Counted from the stretch's first letter, positions 15,706 to 24,473 are shown. The stretch: 64,000 nt of DNA from Sphingomonas folli (GCF_019429525.1 NZ_JAHXZL010000002.1:1-64000), one strand, 5' to 3'. Notes: generated by a model not told the origin, from the sequence alone. A program made the numbers and translations.

Positions 15706-15720
15706 CGGGCTTCGTCAGGA
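15700..15720. terminator. Hairpin between convergent arsH and merR-like genes
   Basis: TCCTGACG-GGCTT-CGTCAGGA, an 8-bp stem that includes the arsH stop codon. No T-run is present. Its position between convergent genes suggests a shared transcript end. Confidence 0.45.
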
Positions 15721-15736
15721 GTTGCGTATGTGCAGC

Positions 15737-16156
15737 TTAGACCCGCGTTCCGCTGTCGAAATCAGCCGGCATCGTGATCGCTTCCATAACCCGGCAATCG
15801 GCGATCCTGCCGCCCTCGCAATCCCGTGTCGCATCAGCCAATGCGTTTCGGAGCGCCGTCAGGCGGGCAATGCGGTCTTCCACGCTCGCAAGGTGCCGGC
15901 GAGCGAGCGAGCCTGCTTCCTTACAATCCTGATCGGGGTTGGCCGACAAAGCGATCAGGGATCGGATTTCGTCAGTCGAGAACCCCAGATCACGGGCGTG
16001 ACGGATAAAAGCGAGCTGGCGAACCTCCGCATCACCATAGGTGCGGCGCCCGCCTGCCGTGCGCGCAGCCTCCGGCATCAAGCCTATATCTTCGTAGAAA
16101 CGGATCGTGTTGACCTTGGTCCCGGTCCGTTTCGCTATGTCGCCGATCATCAACAC
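15737..16156 (-). CDS. MerR-family metal regulator, ZntR/CadR/PbrR-like
   Basis: The 139-residue product has a winged helix (MIGDIAKRTGTKVNTIRFYE), GGRRTYG, a coiled dimer helix and three cysteines at residues 78 (DQDC), 113 (RDC) and 121 (ADC). Their spacing matches the MerR/ZntR metal site. A GTG start at 16156 with GAGGA seven bases upstream is chosen over the ATG at 16150. It is divergent from the CDF transporter, with a dyad operator between. Likely effectors are Zn, Cd or Pb. Confidence 0.88.
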   Translation of the reverse strand: MLMIGDIAKRTGTKVNTIRFYEDIGLMPEAARTAGGRRTYGDAEVRQLAFIRHARDLGFSTDEIRSLIALSANPDQDCKEAGSLARRHLASVEDRIARLTALRNALADATRDCEGGRIADCRVMEAITMPADFDSGTRV

Positions 16157-16180
16157 CCTGCGGTCCTCGCAATTTTACGC

Positions 16181-16211
16181 TTGCTCCTACAGTGACTGTA
16201 GATCGTAACGG
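16181..16211 (+). promoter_or_regulatory. MerR-type operator/promoter before the CDF gene
   Basis: TTGCTC at 16181-16186 is followed by the dyad CTACAGTGACTGTAG (16187-16201) and a weak TAACGG -10 at 16206, giving a 19-bp spacer. The layout resembles cadmium/lead MerR-type promoters. Confidence 0.65.
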
Positions 16212-16217
16212 AGCGGG

Positions 16218-16850
16218 ATGAGCGCAAGCGAATCCTCTACGTGCGGCTGCACGGGCGACACGAAACGTGCGGAGCGCGACGCTGCCTATCGGCGTGCCCT
16301 ATGGATCGTGGTCCTCCTGAACCTGGGCTTCGGGCTGATCGAAATCGTCGGTGGGTTCGTCGCCGACAGTCAGGCGCTCAAAGCCGATGCGCTCGACTTC
16401 ATTGGCGACGGCACGATCTCATTGCTCGGCCTCATCGCGTTGGGCTGGACGGTGCCAGCCCGTTCAAGGGTCGCTCTCGCCCAAGGCTTGTTCCTCGGAA
16501 CACTGGGTCTGGGTGTCATCGGCTTTGCCATCTGGCGCGCGATGAACGCCGTGGCACCCGACGCCGATCTGATGGGCGGAATCGGGATCGTCGCCCTTAT
16601 CGTCAACGTCAGCGCGGCGCTCGTCCTGTCACGGTTTCGCGAGGGCGATGCCAATGTACGGGCTATCTGGCTGTTTAGCCGGAACGATGCGCTCGCCAAC
16701 ATCGCCGTCGTCATTGCCGCCGGCCTGGTGGCATGGACCGGGAAGGCATGGCCCGACCTCGCGGTCGCCGGCATCATTGCGGTCCTGTTCCTGCACTCCG
16801 CTTGGGAGATTACCCGAGGTGCATTGGCAGAAATGGGTGGCAGCTCATGA
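16218..16850 (+). CDS. Short cation diffusion facilitator-type metal exporter
   Basis: The 210-residue product begins with a cysteine-bearing tail (STCGCTGDTK). Six TM helices follow. Helix 2 has DALDFIGD, an Asp-x3-Asp site in place of the usual His-x3-Asp. Helix 5 has NDALANIAVV. The cytoplasmic C-terminal domain of typical CDF proteins is absent. It is expected to export a divalent metal or polyamine-like cation from the cytoplasm. It is controlled by the divergent MerR-type gene and precedes the czc genes. Confidence 0.87.
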   Translation: MSASESSTCGCTGDTKRAERDAAYRRALWIVVLLNLGFGLIEIVGGFVADSQALKADALDFIGDGTISLLGLIALGWTVPARSRVALAQGLFLGTLGLGVIGFAIWRAMNAVAPDADLMGGIGIVALIVNVSAALVLSRFREGDANVRAIWLFSRNDALANIAVVIAAGLVAWTGKAWPDLAVAGIIAVLFLHSAWEITRGALAEMGGSS

Positions 16851-16930
16851 AAGTCGAACGCAACGCTGGCCGGGTAGCGTCCGATGATCGCGGGTCACGC
16901 CATTCTCGCGGAATGATAAGGAGCAAGCTC

Positions 16931-17263
16931 ATGCGCAAGCTGCTGCCCTTTCTCGCCTGTCTGATGCTGGTCCTGACCGGCTGGGCGGGCATGGCGGAGG
17001 CTACGGAAGGCGTCGGGTGCATCGAGACCTCTCAGGTCAACACAATCATGCACATGGCTGGCGACTGCGACGAGGTGCCGGCGGATGCGGATAAGGGCTA
17101 TCCTCATCATCACACCGTCTGTCACGGCCACCATGTCGCCGCACCCGCTGAGCATAGTGTCGACGTCGCCGTGATCGACAGTTGGGCCGAATTTGCGAGC
17201 CACAAGGCTCCGGTCTGGCTTGCGCATCAGAGCGACCCGGCGCTTCGACCACCACAGGCCTGA
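16931..17263 (+). CDS. Secreted His-rich protein before czcC (CzcI-like by position)
   Basis: AAGGAG precedes ATG at 16931 by seven bases. The 110-residue product has a signal peptide (LLPFLACLMLVLTGWAGMAEA). The mature part has two cysteines (GCIE, GDCDE) and a histidine cluster (YPHHHTVCHGHH, then EH). The C-terminus is proline-rich (RPPQA). Similar small secreted His-rich proteins (CzcI) precede czcC in other bacteria; sequence identity cannot be judged here. A metal-buffering or regulatory role is inferred. Confidence 0.65.
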   Translation: MRKLLPFLACLMLVLTGWAGMAEATEGVGCIETSQVNTIMHMAGDCDEVPADADKGYPHHHTVCHGHHVAAPAEHSVDVAVIDSWAEFASHKAPVWLAHQSDPALRPPQA

Positions 17264-17273
17264 CGACGCACCG

Positions 17274-17289
17274 GGCGCCTTCCGGCGCC
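17274..17289 (+). other. Short hairpin between the His-rich gene and czcC
   Basis: GGCGCC-TTCC-GGCGCC forms a 6-bp GC stem in the 54-base gap. It could attenuate transcription into czcCBA or protect the transcript end. Function not shown. Confidence 0.35.
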
Positions 17290-17317
17290 TGAGACTGGTT
17301 CGTCAGGAGCATCTACA

Positions 17318-18580
17318 ATGAAGCGCATGATAGCGGCCGTGCTGGTCGCGACAGCCTGTGCGTCGAGCAACTCGGCACAGGCACAGGACACGGAGGCGTC
17401 GGCACCGCCGCTGACCCTTGATGAAGCTCTTACCGCGGCCGGTGCAGTATCGCCGGCGGTCGAGGTCTCCCGATCGGGCATTCAGGCGGCGCAAGCGCAA
17501 CGCTCGATCGCCGGCTTGCGGCCTAATCCGTCGCTCGACGCGATGAGCGAGAACGTCGCCGGCACCGGTATCTATAAGGGACTGCGCTCGGCCGAAACGA
17601 CGGTCGGCGTATCTTTGCCGCTTGAACTCGGCGGCAAGCGGTCCGCGCGCGTCGCGGTCGCCAATGCGCAACTCGACCGCGCGTCGCTCGAAGCGGCAAT
17701 CATACAGGCCGATCTCCGGTTGCGGGTCACGCAGGCCTATAACGATGCCGCGGCGTCGCAACGCAGGGTAGTCACCGCCCGCGAACAGGTCGGGATCGCA
17801 AACGAGGTACTGCGTGCAGCGCGGGTTCGCGTTGCGGCCGGTCGCGCCTCACCGCTCGAAGAGCAGCGCGCCGACGTAGCTCGGCTGAATGCGGAAGGAG
17901 CGGCCGAGCGCGCGGAGCGATCCGCCCAAGTGGCGCTCGGCAATCTTGCCCGGCTGATCGGGCGCGGCCCCAGCTCGCTGGATACAGCCTGGTTCGCCCG
18001 GATCGAAGGCGCAGGACCACGGTTGCCGGTGCGCAGTGAAGGCACGCTGACGGCCGCGGCGGTGCAGGCCGATCTCACCACGGCGACGGCGCAGGTCCGC
18101 CTTGCCAGAAGCCAGAGGGTTCCCGACGTAACGATCAGCGCGTCCGCACGCAGGCTGGAGATGACCAACGATACGGCCGCGGTATTCGGCGTGTCGGTGC
18201 CCTTGCCACTGTTCAACAATGGCCGAGCGGCCGTTGATCTGGCCTCTGCTCAACGCACCCAGGCGGACGCGCAGCGCCGCCTCGCGCTGCTCGATGCGGA
18301 ACAGGCCATCGCCACGGCACAGGGCGACGTTGCGAATGCGGCGACGACAGCCCGCAACGCGACCGGACCGACGCTTGCCGCGGCGCAGGAAGCCGCGCGG
18401 ATCGCGCGGATCGGCTACCGCGAAGGCAAGTTCGGTCAGTTGGATCTCCTCGAGGCCGAACGCACGCTTGCCGACACCCGTGCGGCCGCGGTCGACGCGC
18501 TGGCCGCCTATCATGACGCACAGGCCCGGCTGGAACGGCTCGCCGCCCCGGCGCCTAACGATGCGAAGGACGCACGATGA
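17318..18580 (+). CDS. czcC: Outer-membrane efflux channel CzcC (TolC family)
   Basis: The 420-residue product has a signal peptide ending NSAQAQ. Two outer-membrane efflux repeats follow with long helices (residues about 35-210 and 230-410). These contain the RPNPSLDA strand, GVSLPLELGGKRSARVAVA, VFGVSVPLPLFNNGRAAVDL, and the YREGKFGQLDLLEAERTLAD helix. It provides the outer-membrane exit of the CzcCBA pump. Its stop overlaps the czcB ATG. Confidence 0.93.
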   Translation: MKRMIAAVLVATACASSNSAQAQDTEASAPPLTLDEALTAAGAVSPAVEVSRSGIQAAQAQRSIAGLRPNPSLDAMSENVAGTGIYKGLRSAETTVGVSLPLELGGKRSARVAVANAQLDRASLEAAIIQADLRLRVTQAYNDAAASQRRVVTAREQVGIANEVLRAARVRVAAGRASPLEEQRADVARLNAEGAAERAERSAQVALGNLARLIGRGPSSLDTAWFARIEGAGPRLPVRSEGTLTAAAVQADLTTATAQVRLARSQRVPDVTISASARRLEMTNDTAAVFGVSVPLPLFNNGRAAVDLASAQRTQADAQRRLALLDAEQAIATAQGDVANAATTARNATGPTLAAAQEAARIARIGYREGKFGQLDLLEAERTLADTRAAAVDALAAYHDAQARLERLAAPAPNDAKDAR

Positions 18581-19740
18581 AAACCAATCATGCGCGGACC
18601 CTACTGTCCGCCTTGCTTCCGCTGGCGCTCGCTGCGTGCGGCGGGGCCGAGAAGAAGACCGACGACATGGCCGGTATGGAGGGCATGGAGAAGGGCGAGG
18701 GGGCCGAGAAGAAGACGGATAAGGATGCGGTGACGCTCACGGCGCGGCAGATCGCCGACGCCGGCATTGAGGTCGCCCGCCCGACCGTGGGCGGGGTCGC
18801 CGGCGCGATCGAGTTGCCCGCGCTCATCCAGGGCGATCCCCAAGGCGTCCAGGTTGTCTCCGCAACCATTGGCGGTCGCTTGGTCGCGCTCACACGCAAC
18901 CTCGGCCAGCCCGTCCGGCAGGGTGACCCGCTGGCGGTGATCGAGAGCCGCGAGGCCGCTTCTCTGAAGGCGGAAGTCGAGGCCGCTCGCGCCCGCGCCG
19001 CACTGGCACAGTCGAACCTTCGGCGCGAACAGCGGCTTTTTGCCGAGCGCGTTTCGCCCGAACAAGACCTGGTGGCGGCGCGGACCGCAGCGACGGAGGC
19101 GGCAATCGCGCTGCGCCTCGCGCAGCAACAGCTCGGTACCACGGGGGGCGGTGGTGGTGCCCTCAACCGCATCGCCATGCGCTCGCCGATCTCAGGTCAG
19201 GTAATCGCCCGTCCGGCGGTTCTCGGCCAGACTGTCGATGCGAACGCCGAACTCTACCGGGTTGCGAACCTCTCGCGGGTGACGATCACCGCCTCGGTCT
19301 CGCCCGCGGATGCAAGCCGTATCCGGCCGGGTACGCGGGTTGAGGTAACCGCAGCCGGTCGTAGACAGGAAGGACGGGTGTCGTTCGTGTCCCCAGCGCT
19401 CGATGACAGCACGCGCCTCGTGCCTGTCATCGCCACGCTCGACAATGCGGGGAATACCTGGCGGGTGGGCGAGCCGGTGACGGCGAGCTTCATGCTGCCC
19501 GCCAACGGCGATCGTAGCGTCTCGGTCCCCTCCACCGCGGTGCAAAGCATCGAGAACCGCACAGTTGTCTTCGTCCGCACCCCGACCGGCTTTCACGCCA
19601 CCCCGGTCACGGCCGGTCGCCGCAATGGCGATCAGGTCATCATCAGTTCCGGCCTCAATGGCCAGGAGCGGATCGCCACCACTAACTCGTTCACCCTGAA
19701 AGCCGAACTCGGCAAGGGTGGCGGGATGGACATGGACTGA
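18577..19740 (+). CDS. czcB: Periplasmic adaptor CzcB (RND membrane-fusion protein)
   Basis: The 387-residue product has a lipoprotein signal (LLPLALAAC, lipobox Cys at about 21). A Met/Glu/Lys-rich linker (MAGMEGMEKGEGAEKK) follows. The lipoyl/barrel halves flank a coiled-coil hairpin (ESREAASLKAEVEAARARAA). Typical phrases are GQVIARPAVLGQTVDANAEL and VPSTAVQSIENRTVVFVR. It ends GGGMDMD. It couples CzcA to CzcC and is followed after four bases by czcA. Confidence 0.93.
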   Translation: MKTNHARTLLSALLPLALAACGGAEKKTDDMAGMEGMEKGEGAEKKTDKDAVTLTARQIADAGIEVARPTVGGVAGAIELPALIQGDPQGVQVVSATIGGRLVALTRNLGQPVRQGDPLAVIESREAASLKAEVEAARARAALAQSNLRREQRLFAERVSPEQDLVAARTAATEAAIALRLAQQQLGTTGGGGGALNRIAMRSPISGQVIARPAVLGQTVDANAELYRVANLSRVTITASVSPADASRIRPGTRVEVTAAGRRQEGRVSFVSPALDDSTRLVPVIATLDNAGNTWRVGEPVTASFMLPANGDRSVSVPSTAVQSIENRTVVFVRTPTGFHATPVTAGRRNGDQVIISSGLNGQERIATTNSFTLKAELGKGGGMDMD

Positions 19741-19744
19741 GCCC

Positions 19745-22700
19745 ATGATCTCCCGCCTCGTCACCTTCTCGGTCGAGCGGCGCTGGCTAGTCCTGCTGCT
19801 GACTCTTGTCGCCGCGCTCGCGGGCATCTTCGCCCTCCAGCGCCTCCCCATCGATGCCGTCCCGGACATCACGAACAACCAGGTGCAGGTAAACGTCCTC
19901 GCACCATCGCTGTCGCCCGATCAGATCGAGCGGCAGGTCTCTTTCACGATCGAAACCTCGCTCAAGGGTATTCCGGGTCTTGCCTATACCCGGTCGCTCA
20001 ACCGCAACGGCTTTGCCCAGATCACGGCCGTCTTCACCGACGCGACCGACATCTACTTCGCTCGCCAACAGGTCGCCGAGCGGATGCGGATGGCCGAGGA
20101 ACGGCTGCCGCAGGGCGTCATGCCCGAGATGGGGCCGATCGCGACCGGTCTCGGCGACATCTTCATGTGGACCGTCGAGTTTCAAGAACTCAACCGCGTG
20201 AAGCATCGGGATGGCGAACCCGGGCTCCAGCGCGACGGCAGCTACATCACCCCCGAAGGCGAACACCTCGTCAACGAACGCGACAAGGCGACCTATCTTC
20301 ACACCGTTCAGGAGTGGATCGTGTCGCCGCAGCTCCGCGGGACCGAAGGGGTCGCTGGCGTAGACTCGCTGGGTGGGTTCGACCGTGAATATCTGGTCAT
20401 TCCGGACCTCCAGCGCTTGGCATCGATGCGACTGACGGTCCAGGACCTCGCTACCGCGCTCGAGCGCAGCAACACCAGCATCGGCGCAGGCACGGTCGAT
20501 CGGAACGGCGAAGGGTTGTTCGTCCGCTCGGACGCGCGGGTTCGTACCGCTGATGAGCTGTCACGCACCGTGGTCGCAAGCCGCGACGGTGTGCCGATCG
20601 TGCTCAATCAGGTGGCAACCGTGAAGGCCGGGCAGGGCATCCGCACCGGCTCGGCGTCCGAGAACGGTCACGAGGTCGTCGTCGGCACAGCCGTGATGCG
20701 CATCGGCGAGAACAGCCGCACCGTCGCGACCGACGTCGGTGAACGGCTTCAGGCCATCGGCCGATCGCTGCCGACCGATGTCGTGGTCAAACCGGTGCTC
20801 GATCGTACCAAGCTCGTGAACTCCACGATCGCGACGGTTGCCCGCAACCTCGCGGAAGGCGCGGTGCTGGTCATCGTGGTGCTGTTCGTGCTGCTCGGCA
20901 ACTTCCGCGCGGCGCTGATCGCCGCGATGGTGATTCCGATCACCATGCTGCTCACCGCCACGGGGATGCTGCGTGCCGGCGTCTCGGCCAATCTGATGAG
21001 CCTCGGCGCGCTCGACTTCGGCCTCATCGTCGATGGCGCGGTCATCATCGTCGAGAACGCACTGCGCCACCTCGGCACGCGCCAGCACGAAACCGGAGGT
21101 GTCCTCCCGCTCAAGGAACGCCTCGCGATCGTGGCGGCGTCGGCCCGCGAGATGATACGGCCCTCAGTCTATGGGCAGGCGATCATCATCCTCGTCTATG
21201 CGCCGCTGCTCACCTTCAGCGGCGTGGAGGGCAAGATGTTCGAACCGATGGCGCTGACCGTCATCATCGCGCTCGTCTTCGCTTTCGTGCTGTCCCTGAC
21301 CTTCGTACCGGCGGCTATTGCCGCCTTCCTCGCGGGCAAGGTCGAGGAGAAGGAAAGCCGGATCGTGGTCTGGCTCAAGCGCCGCTACGAGCCTGGGCTC
21401 GATGCTGCCATGCGGCGTCCCAGTCTCACGATAGGGGGCGCGCTTGCCGGCGTCGTGCTGGCGGCGCTTGCCTTCACAACGCTGGGTCAGGAGTTCCTGC
21501 CGCAGCTCGACGAGGGCGACATCCTCGTCCAGGCCTGGCGCCCGCCCGGCACGTCGGTCGAACAGAGCCAGCGGATGCAGTTCGCGGTTGAGAAGACGAT
21601 CAGCCGCGAACCGGAGGTGCAATACGCTTTCTCGCGGACGGGCACGTCGGAGATCGCCAGCGATCCGATGCCGCCCAACGCGACCGACACGTTTGTTATG
21701 CTGAAACCACGTAAGGAATGGCCGGACCCGAACCTGCCCAAGGAGGAACTGGTCGAGCGCATCGAGAAGAAGGTCTCGACCATCCCGGGGAACGGCTACG
21801 AGATTACGCAGCCGATCCAGATGCGCTTCAATGAGCTCGTCGCCGGCGTGCGCGGCGATATCGCGGTAAAGGTGTTTGGCGACGACTTTGCCAGCATGAA
21901 TGCGACCGCGGTCCAGATCGCGGACGTGATGCGCAAGGTGCCTGGTGCAGCGGATGTCCGGGTGGAGCAGACCGAAGGACTGCCGCTTCTCGACATTCGT
22001 CCCAACCGGGACGCGATGGCGCGCGTCGGTGTTTCTGCCGGCGATGTCCAGGACGTCGTTGCGGCAACCGTAGGCGGCAAGCAGGCTGGCGTGATCTTCG
22101 AAGGCGACGCCCGCTTCCCGGTCGTGATCCGTCTCGGCGAAACGGCACGCGCCGATTTGCAGACCCTCGGGCAGATTCCGGTGCCCACCGCGAGCGGATC
22201 GTTCTTGCCGCTCGCCAGCGTTGCCGACATCGGTCTCGGCGACGGGCCGAACCAGATCAGCCGTGAGAACGGCAAACGGCGTGTCGTCGTCCAAGCCAAT
22301 GTGCGCGGGCGAGACGTAGCCGGCGTCGTCGAGGAAGCGCAGGCCAAGATAGCGCAGCAGGTTGCCTTACCGGCCGGCACCTATCTCACCTGGGGTGGGC
22401 AGTTCGAGAACCTGGCCAGCGCCCGGGCACGCCTGACGATCGTGGTGCCAATATGCTTCGCCGTCATCATGCTGCTGCTCTACGGTGCGCTCGGATCGCT
22501 GCGCGACGCGGCCCTGGTCTTCACTGGCGTGCCGCTGGCGTTGGTTGGCGGTATTCTCGCGCTCCTGCTCCGCGGTCTGCCTTTCTCCATCTCGGCCGCG
22601 GTCGGGTTCATCGCACTGTCTGGCGTAGCGGTGCTCAACGGGCTGGTGATGGTGTCTTCCATCCACGATCTGATGCGGGAAGGGATGGACCGGGCGCGTG

Positions 22701-22939
22701 CCGCACGTGAGGGAGCACTGCTCCGATTGCGGCCCGTCGCGATGACTGCGCTCGTCGCCAGTCTTGGCTTCGTGCCGATGGCGCTGGGGCATGGGGCGGG
22801 CGCCGAGGTCCAGAGGCCGCTCGCCACGGTGGTAATCGGCGGGCTGATCTCGGCGACGCTGCTGACCTTGTTCGTCCTGCCGACGCTCTACGCCCGTTTC
22901 GGTGGGTGGAGGCCAACCGATGTCGGCTCTGGCCGTTAG
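19745..22939 (+). CDS. czcA: Heavy-metal RND pump CzcA
   Basis: This 1064-residue HME-RND transporter has 12 TM helices and two large periplasmic loops. The start is ATG at 19745 (MISRLVTFSVERRWLVLLL). TM4 carries DFGLIVDGAVIIVEN with D424, D430 and E437, the proton-relay residues of the Zn/Co/Cd subgroup. The protein ends GWRPTDVGSGR, and its stop codon overlaps the stop codon of the convergent transposase copy 2. The junction with IS sequence therefore lies at, or a few codons before, the end of this gene. Confidence 0.95.
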   Translation: MISRLVTFSVERRWLVLLLTLVAALAGIFALQRLPIDAVPDITNNQVQVNVLAPSLSPDQIERQVSFTIETSLKGIPGLAYTRSLNRNGFAQITAVFTDATDIYFARQQVAERMRMAEERLPQGVMPEMGPIATGLGDIFMWTVEFQELNRVKHRDGEPGLQRDGSYITPEGEHLVNERDKATYLHTVQEWIVSPQLRGTEGVAGVDSLGGFDREYLVIPDLQRLASMRLTVQDLATALERSNTSIGAGTVDRNGEGLFVRSDARVRTADELSRTVVASRDGVPIVLNQVATVKAGQGIRTGSASENGHEVVVGTAVMRIGENSRTVATDVGERLQAIGRSLPTDVVVKPVLDRTKLVNSTIATVARNLAEGAVLVIVVLFVLLGNFRAALIAAMVIPITMLLTATGMLRAGVSANLMSLGALDFGLIVDGAVIIVENALRHLGTRQHETGGVLPLKERLAIVAASAREMIRPSVYGQAIIILVYAPLLTFSGVEGKMFEPMALTVIIALVFAFVLSLTFVPAAIAAFLAGKVEEKESRIVVWLKRRYEPGLDAAMRRPSLTIGGALAGVVLAALAFTTLGQEFLPQLDEGDILVQAWRPPGTSVEQSQRMQFAVEKTISREPEVQYAFSRTGTSEIASDPMPPNATDTFVMLKPRKEWPDPNLPKEELVERIEKKVSTIPGNGYEITQPIQMRFNELVAGVRGDIAVKVFGDDFASMNATAVQIADVMRKVPGAADVRVEQTEGLPLLDIRPNRDAMARVGVSAGDVQDVVAATVGGKQAGVIFEGDARFPVVIRLGETARADLQTLGQIPVPTASGSFLPLASVADIGLGDGPNQISRENGKRRVVVQANVRGRDVAGVVEEAQAKIAQQVALPAGTYLTWGGQFENLASARARLTIVVPICFAVIMLLLYGALGSLRDAALVFTGVPLALVGGILALLLRGLPFSISAAVGFIALSGVAVLNGLVMVSSIHDLMREGMDRARAAREGALLRLRPVAMTALVASLGFVPMALGHGAGAEVQRPLATVVIGGLISATLLTLFVLPTLYARFGGWRPTDVGSGR

Positions 22940-24354
22940 CGGGCGTACTCGCCGAGGCCGCGCGCAACCAGCTCTTCGTTGGAGAGGCGGGGACCACGCT
23001 TGAGCCTGCTGTTGCCGAGCGTACGACGGTCCAGCTTCTGACCGGATGAAGCCGGGGAGGATGCCTTGAACACGCCGGCCGACTGAGCTGTGCGAGCCGG
23101 CTCGTTGTTGTTGCGCTTGGTATGGTGCGGCTGAACCTGCTGGATGGTGCGCGCTAGTGCCAGCGCTGCGTCGAGATGCTTGTTGTCGACCACAGCAGCC
23201 TGGTTCACGCGGCGCATCTTGTCGAACATGCGATAGGGTAGGGCCGTGCCCTCATGCTGGATCTCAAGCCGGCCATCCGGGTACTCGCACACGTCCACCT
23301 TCTTGCGCGCGAGCGCCTGCGAGGCAGGGGAGGGCTCCAGGATGAACATGGCCTTGTTGTAGTGCAGGGTGAGGGCGCCGGTGACGGTGCGCTGCTCCCG
23401 CCACACCAGCTCCGCCTCCAGGTCTTCGTGGATGGCCAGCGGCCGGTGCAGGTCGCGCGGGTCGAACGGCGCCTTGGCGAACCTACGATTATGCTGCGCC
23501 ATGTAGGAGGGGAGGAAGGCGTTGGCTTGGTCGATGGTGGAGATGCGCTGTAGCCGCATCGCCTTGACCAGACGGTCCTGCAACGTCGCGTTGACGCGCT
23601 CGACGCGCCCCTTCGCCTGCGGCGAGTTCGCGCAGATCAGCTCGATGTTGAGCCGGTCCAACGCACGGCCGAGGTGGGTCATGCCGTCGCCCTTCGCCGA
23701 GGCCGTGTTGTTGCGGAAGGCGCTGTGCTTGTCGGTGTAGAAGGCCACCGGCTTGCCGTGCCGCTCGAGGTAGGTCCTCGTCGCGCGCATGTAGGAAAAG
23801 GTGCTCTCGCTCTCGACCATCTCGACGTGCATAAGCTCGCTGGTGGCATCGTCGATGAAGACCAGGAGCGTGCATTGCGGACCGCGGCCCTCGAACCACC
23901 AGTGCTTGGAGCCGTCGACCTGGACGAGCTCGCCGCGGCAGTCACGCCGGTAGCGCGGCTGATACGGGCGAGGGCGCTTGGCCGCACGGTCCTGCCACAA
24001 CCCGGCCTCCATTATGATGCGCCGCAGGGTCTCGCACGACAGGCCGATGCCATGGCGCTCGGCGAGGTACTCGCGCGCCAGCGTCGGTCCGAAGTCGGCG
24101 TAGTGCTCGCGCACCAGCGTGGCCACCTCGGCGCGGAAAGCGTCGCTGTAGCGTCGATTGCTCGGTCGTCCTCGCTTGCGCGACACCAGGCCGCTGGTGC
24201 CGTCCTGTCGCAGGCGGCCCAGCAGCCGGTACACCTGCCGCCTGGCAAGGCCGAGCAGCTCCATCGCGTCCGCAACCCGGATCTCGCCGCGGTCGAGCCG
24301 CATCAGCGTGTCGAACCGGGTGATCTCAGCAGCACTCATCGCCAGCACCGTCAT
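22936..24354 (-). CDS. ISNCY/IS1202-type DDE transposase, copy 2 (element B)
   Basis: The 472-residue product has the same layout as copy 1: helix-turn-helix at about 28-50, then DDE residues D147, D208 and E252 intact. It appears complete apart from the last four residues of copy 1 (ends LGEYAR). Its stop codon (22936-22938) overlaps the czcA stop, so no IS-specific sequence separates them. Its promoter side runs into the right terminal repeat ending at 24467. Probably the active transposase of element B. Confidence 0.93.
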   Translation of the reverse strand: MTVLAMSAAEITRFDTLMRLDRGEIRVADAMELLGLARRQVYRLLGRLRQDGTSGLVSRKRGRPSNRRYSDAFRAEVATLVREHYADFGPTLAREYLAERHGIGLSCETLRRIIMEAGLWQDRAAKRPRPYQPRYRRDCRGELVQVDGSKHWWFEGRGPQCTLLVFIDDATSELMHVEMVESESTFSYMRATRTYLERHGKPVAFYTDKHSAFRNNTASAKGDGMTHLGRALDRLNIELICANSPQAKGRVERVNATLQDRLVKAMRLQRISTIDQANAFLPSYMAQHNRRFAKAPFDPRDLHRPLAIHEDLEAELVWREQRTVTGALTLHYNKAMFILEPSPASQALARKKVDVCEYPDGRLEIQHEGTALPYRMFDKMRRVNQAAVVDNKHLDAALALARTIQQVQPHHTKRNNNEPARTAQSAGVFKASSPASSGQKLDRRTLGNSRLKRGPRLSNEELVARGLGEYAR

Positions 24355-24418
24355 ACAATGCGCGTCCTCGTTGCCGAGAACGGCTATGACACCGGCGACC
24401 CGCCGATAGCACCGCAGA

Positions 24419-24467
24419 GTGCCATTTCTATCTAGCGGGCTGGTGCCATTTGTACTTAGCGCTTACA
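24419..24467 (-). repeat. Right terminal repeat of element B, two iterons
   Basis: Read inward on the minus strand, it starts TGTAAG. The outer iteron CGCTAAGTACAAATGGCAC (24461-24443) and inner iteron CGCTAGATAGAAATGGCAC (24437-24419) follow, spaced 24 bp. It is homologous to the ends at 1796 and 1802. Confidence 0.82.
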
Positions 24468-24473
24468 GATGGC

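Larger units (their letters stand above)
1802..24467. mobile_element. Element B: IS1202-type transporter-IS-like element carrying Cu/As/Zn-Cd-Co resistance genes
   Basis: The segment is bounded by oppositely oriented IS ends (1802-1851 and 24419-24467), each beginning TGT with two 19-bp iterons. It contains a single transposase (22936-24354) next to the right end. The region between the transposase stop and the left end, which in a simple IS would be short, holds about 21 kb of metal-resistance genes. The right end sits 6 bp from a dif-like site. No target duplication is evident: ACACG precedes the left end and GATGGC follows the right end. An alternative is a composite of ISs with internal deletions. 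Confidence 0.6.

Noticed and set aside
254..24354. Classical composite transposon bounded by two identical IS copies
   Set aside because: The transposases differ at roughly one residue in eight or nine, both point the same way, and neither has both ends. The inverted end at 1802 fits a cargo-bearing single element better.
1797..24473. Target-site duplication of element B
   Set aside because: ACACG before the left end and GATGGC after the right end do not match at five or six bases.
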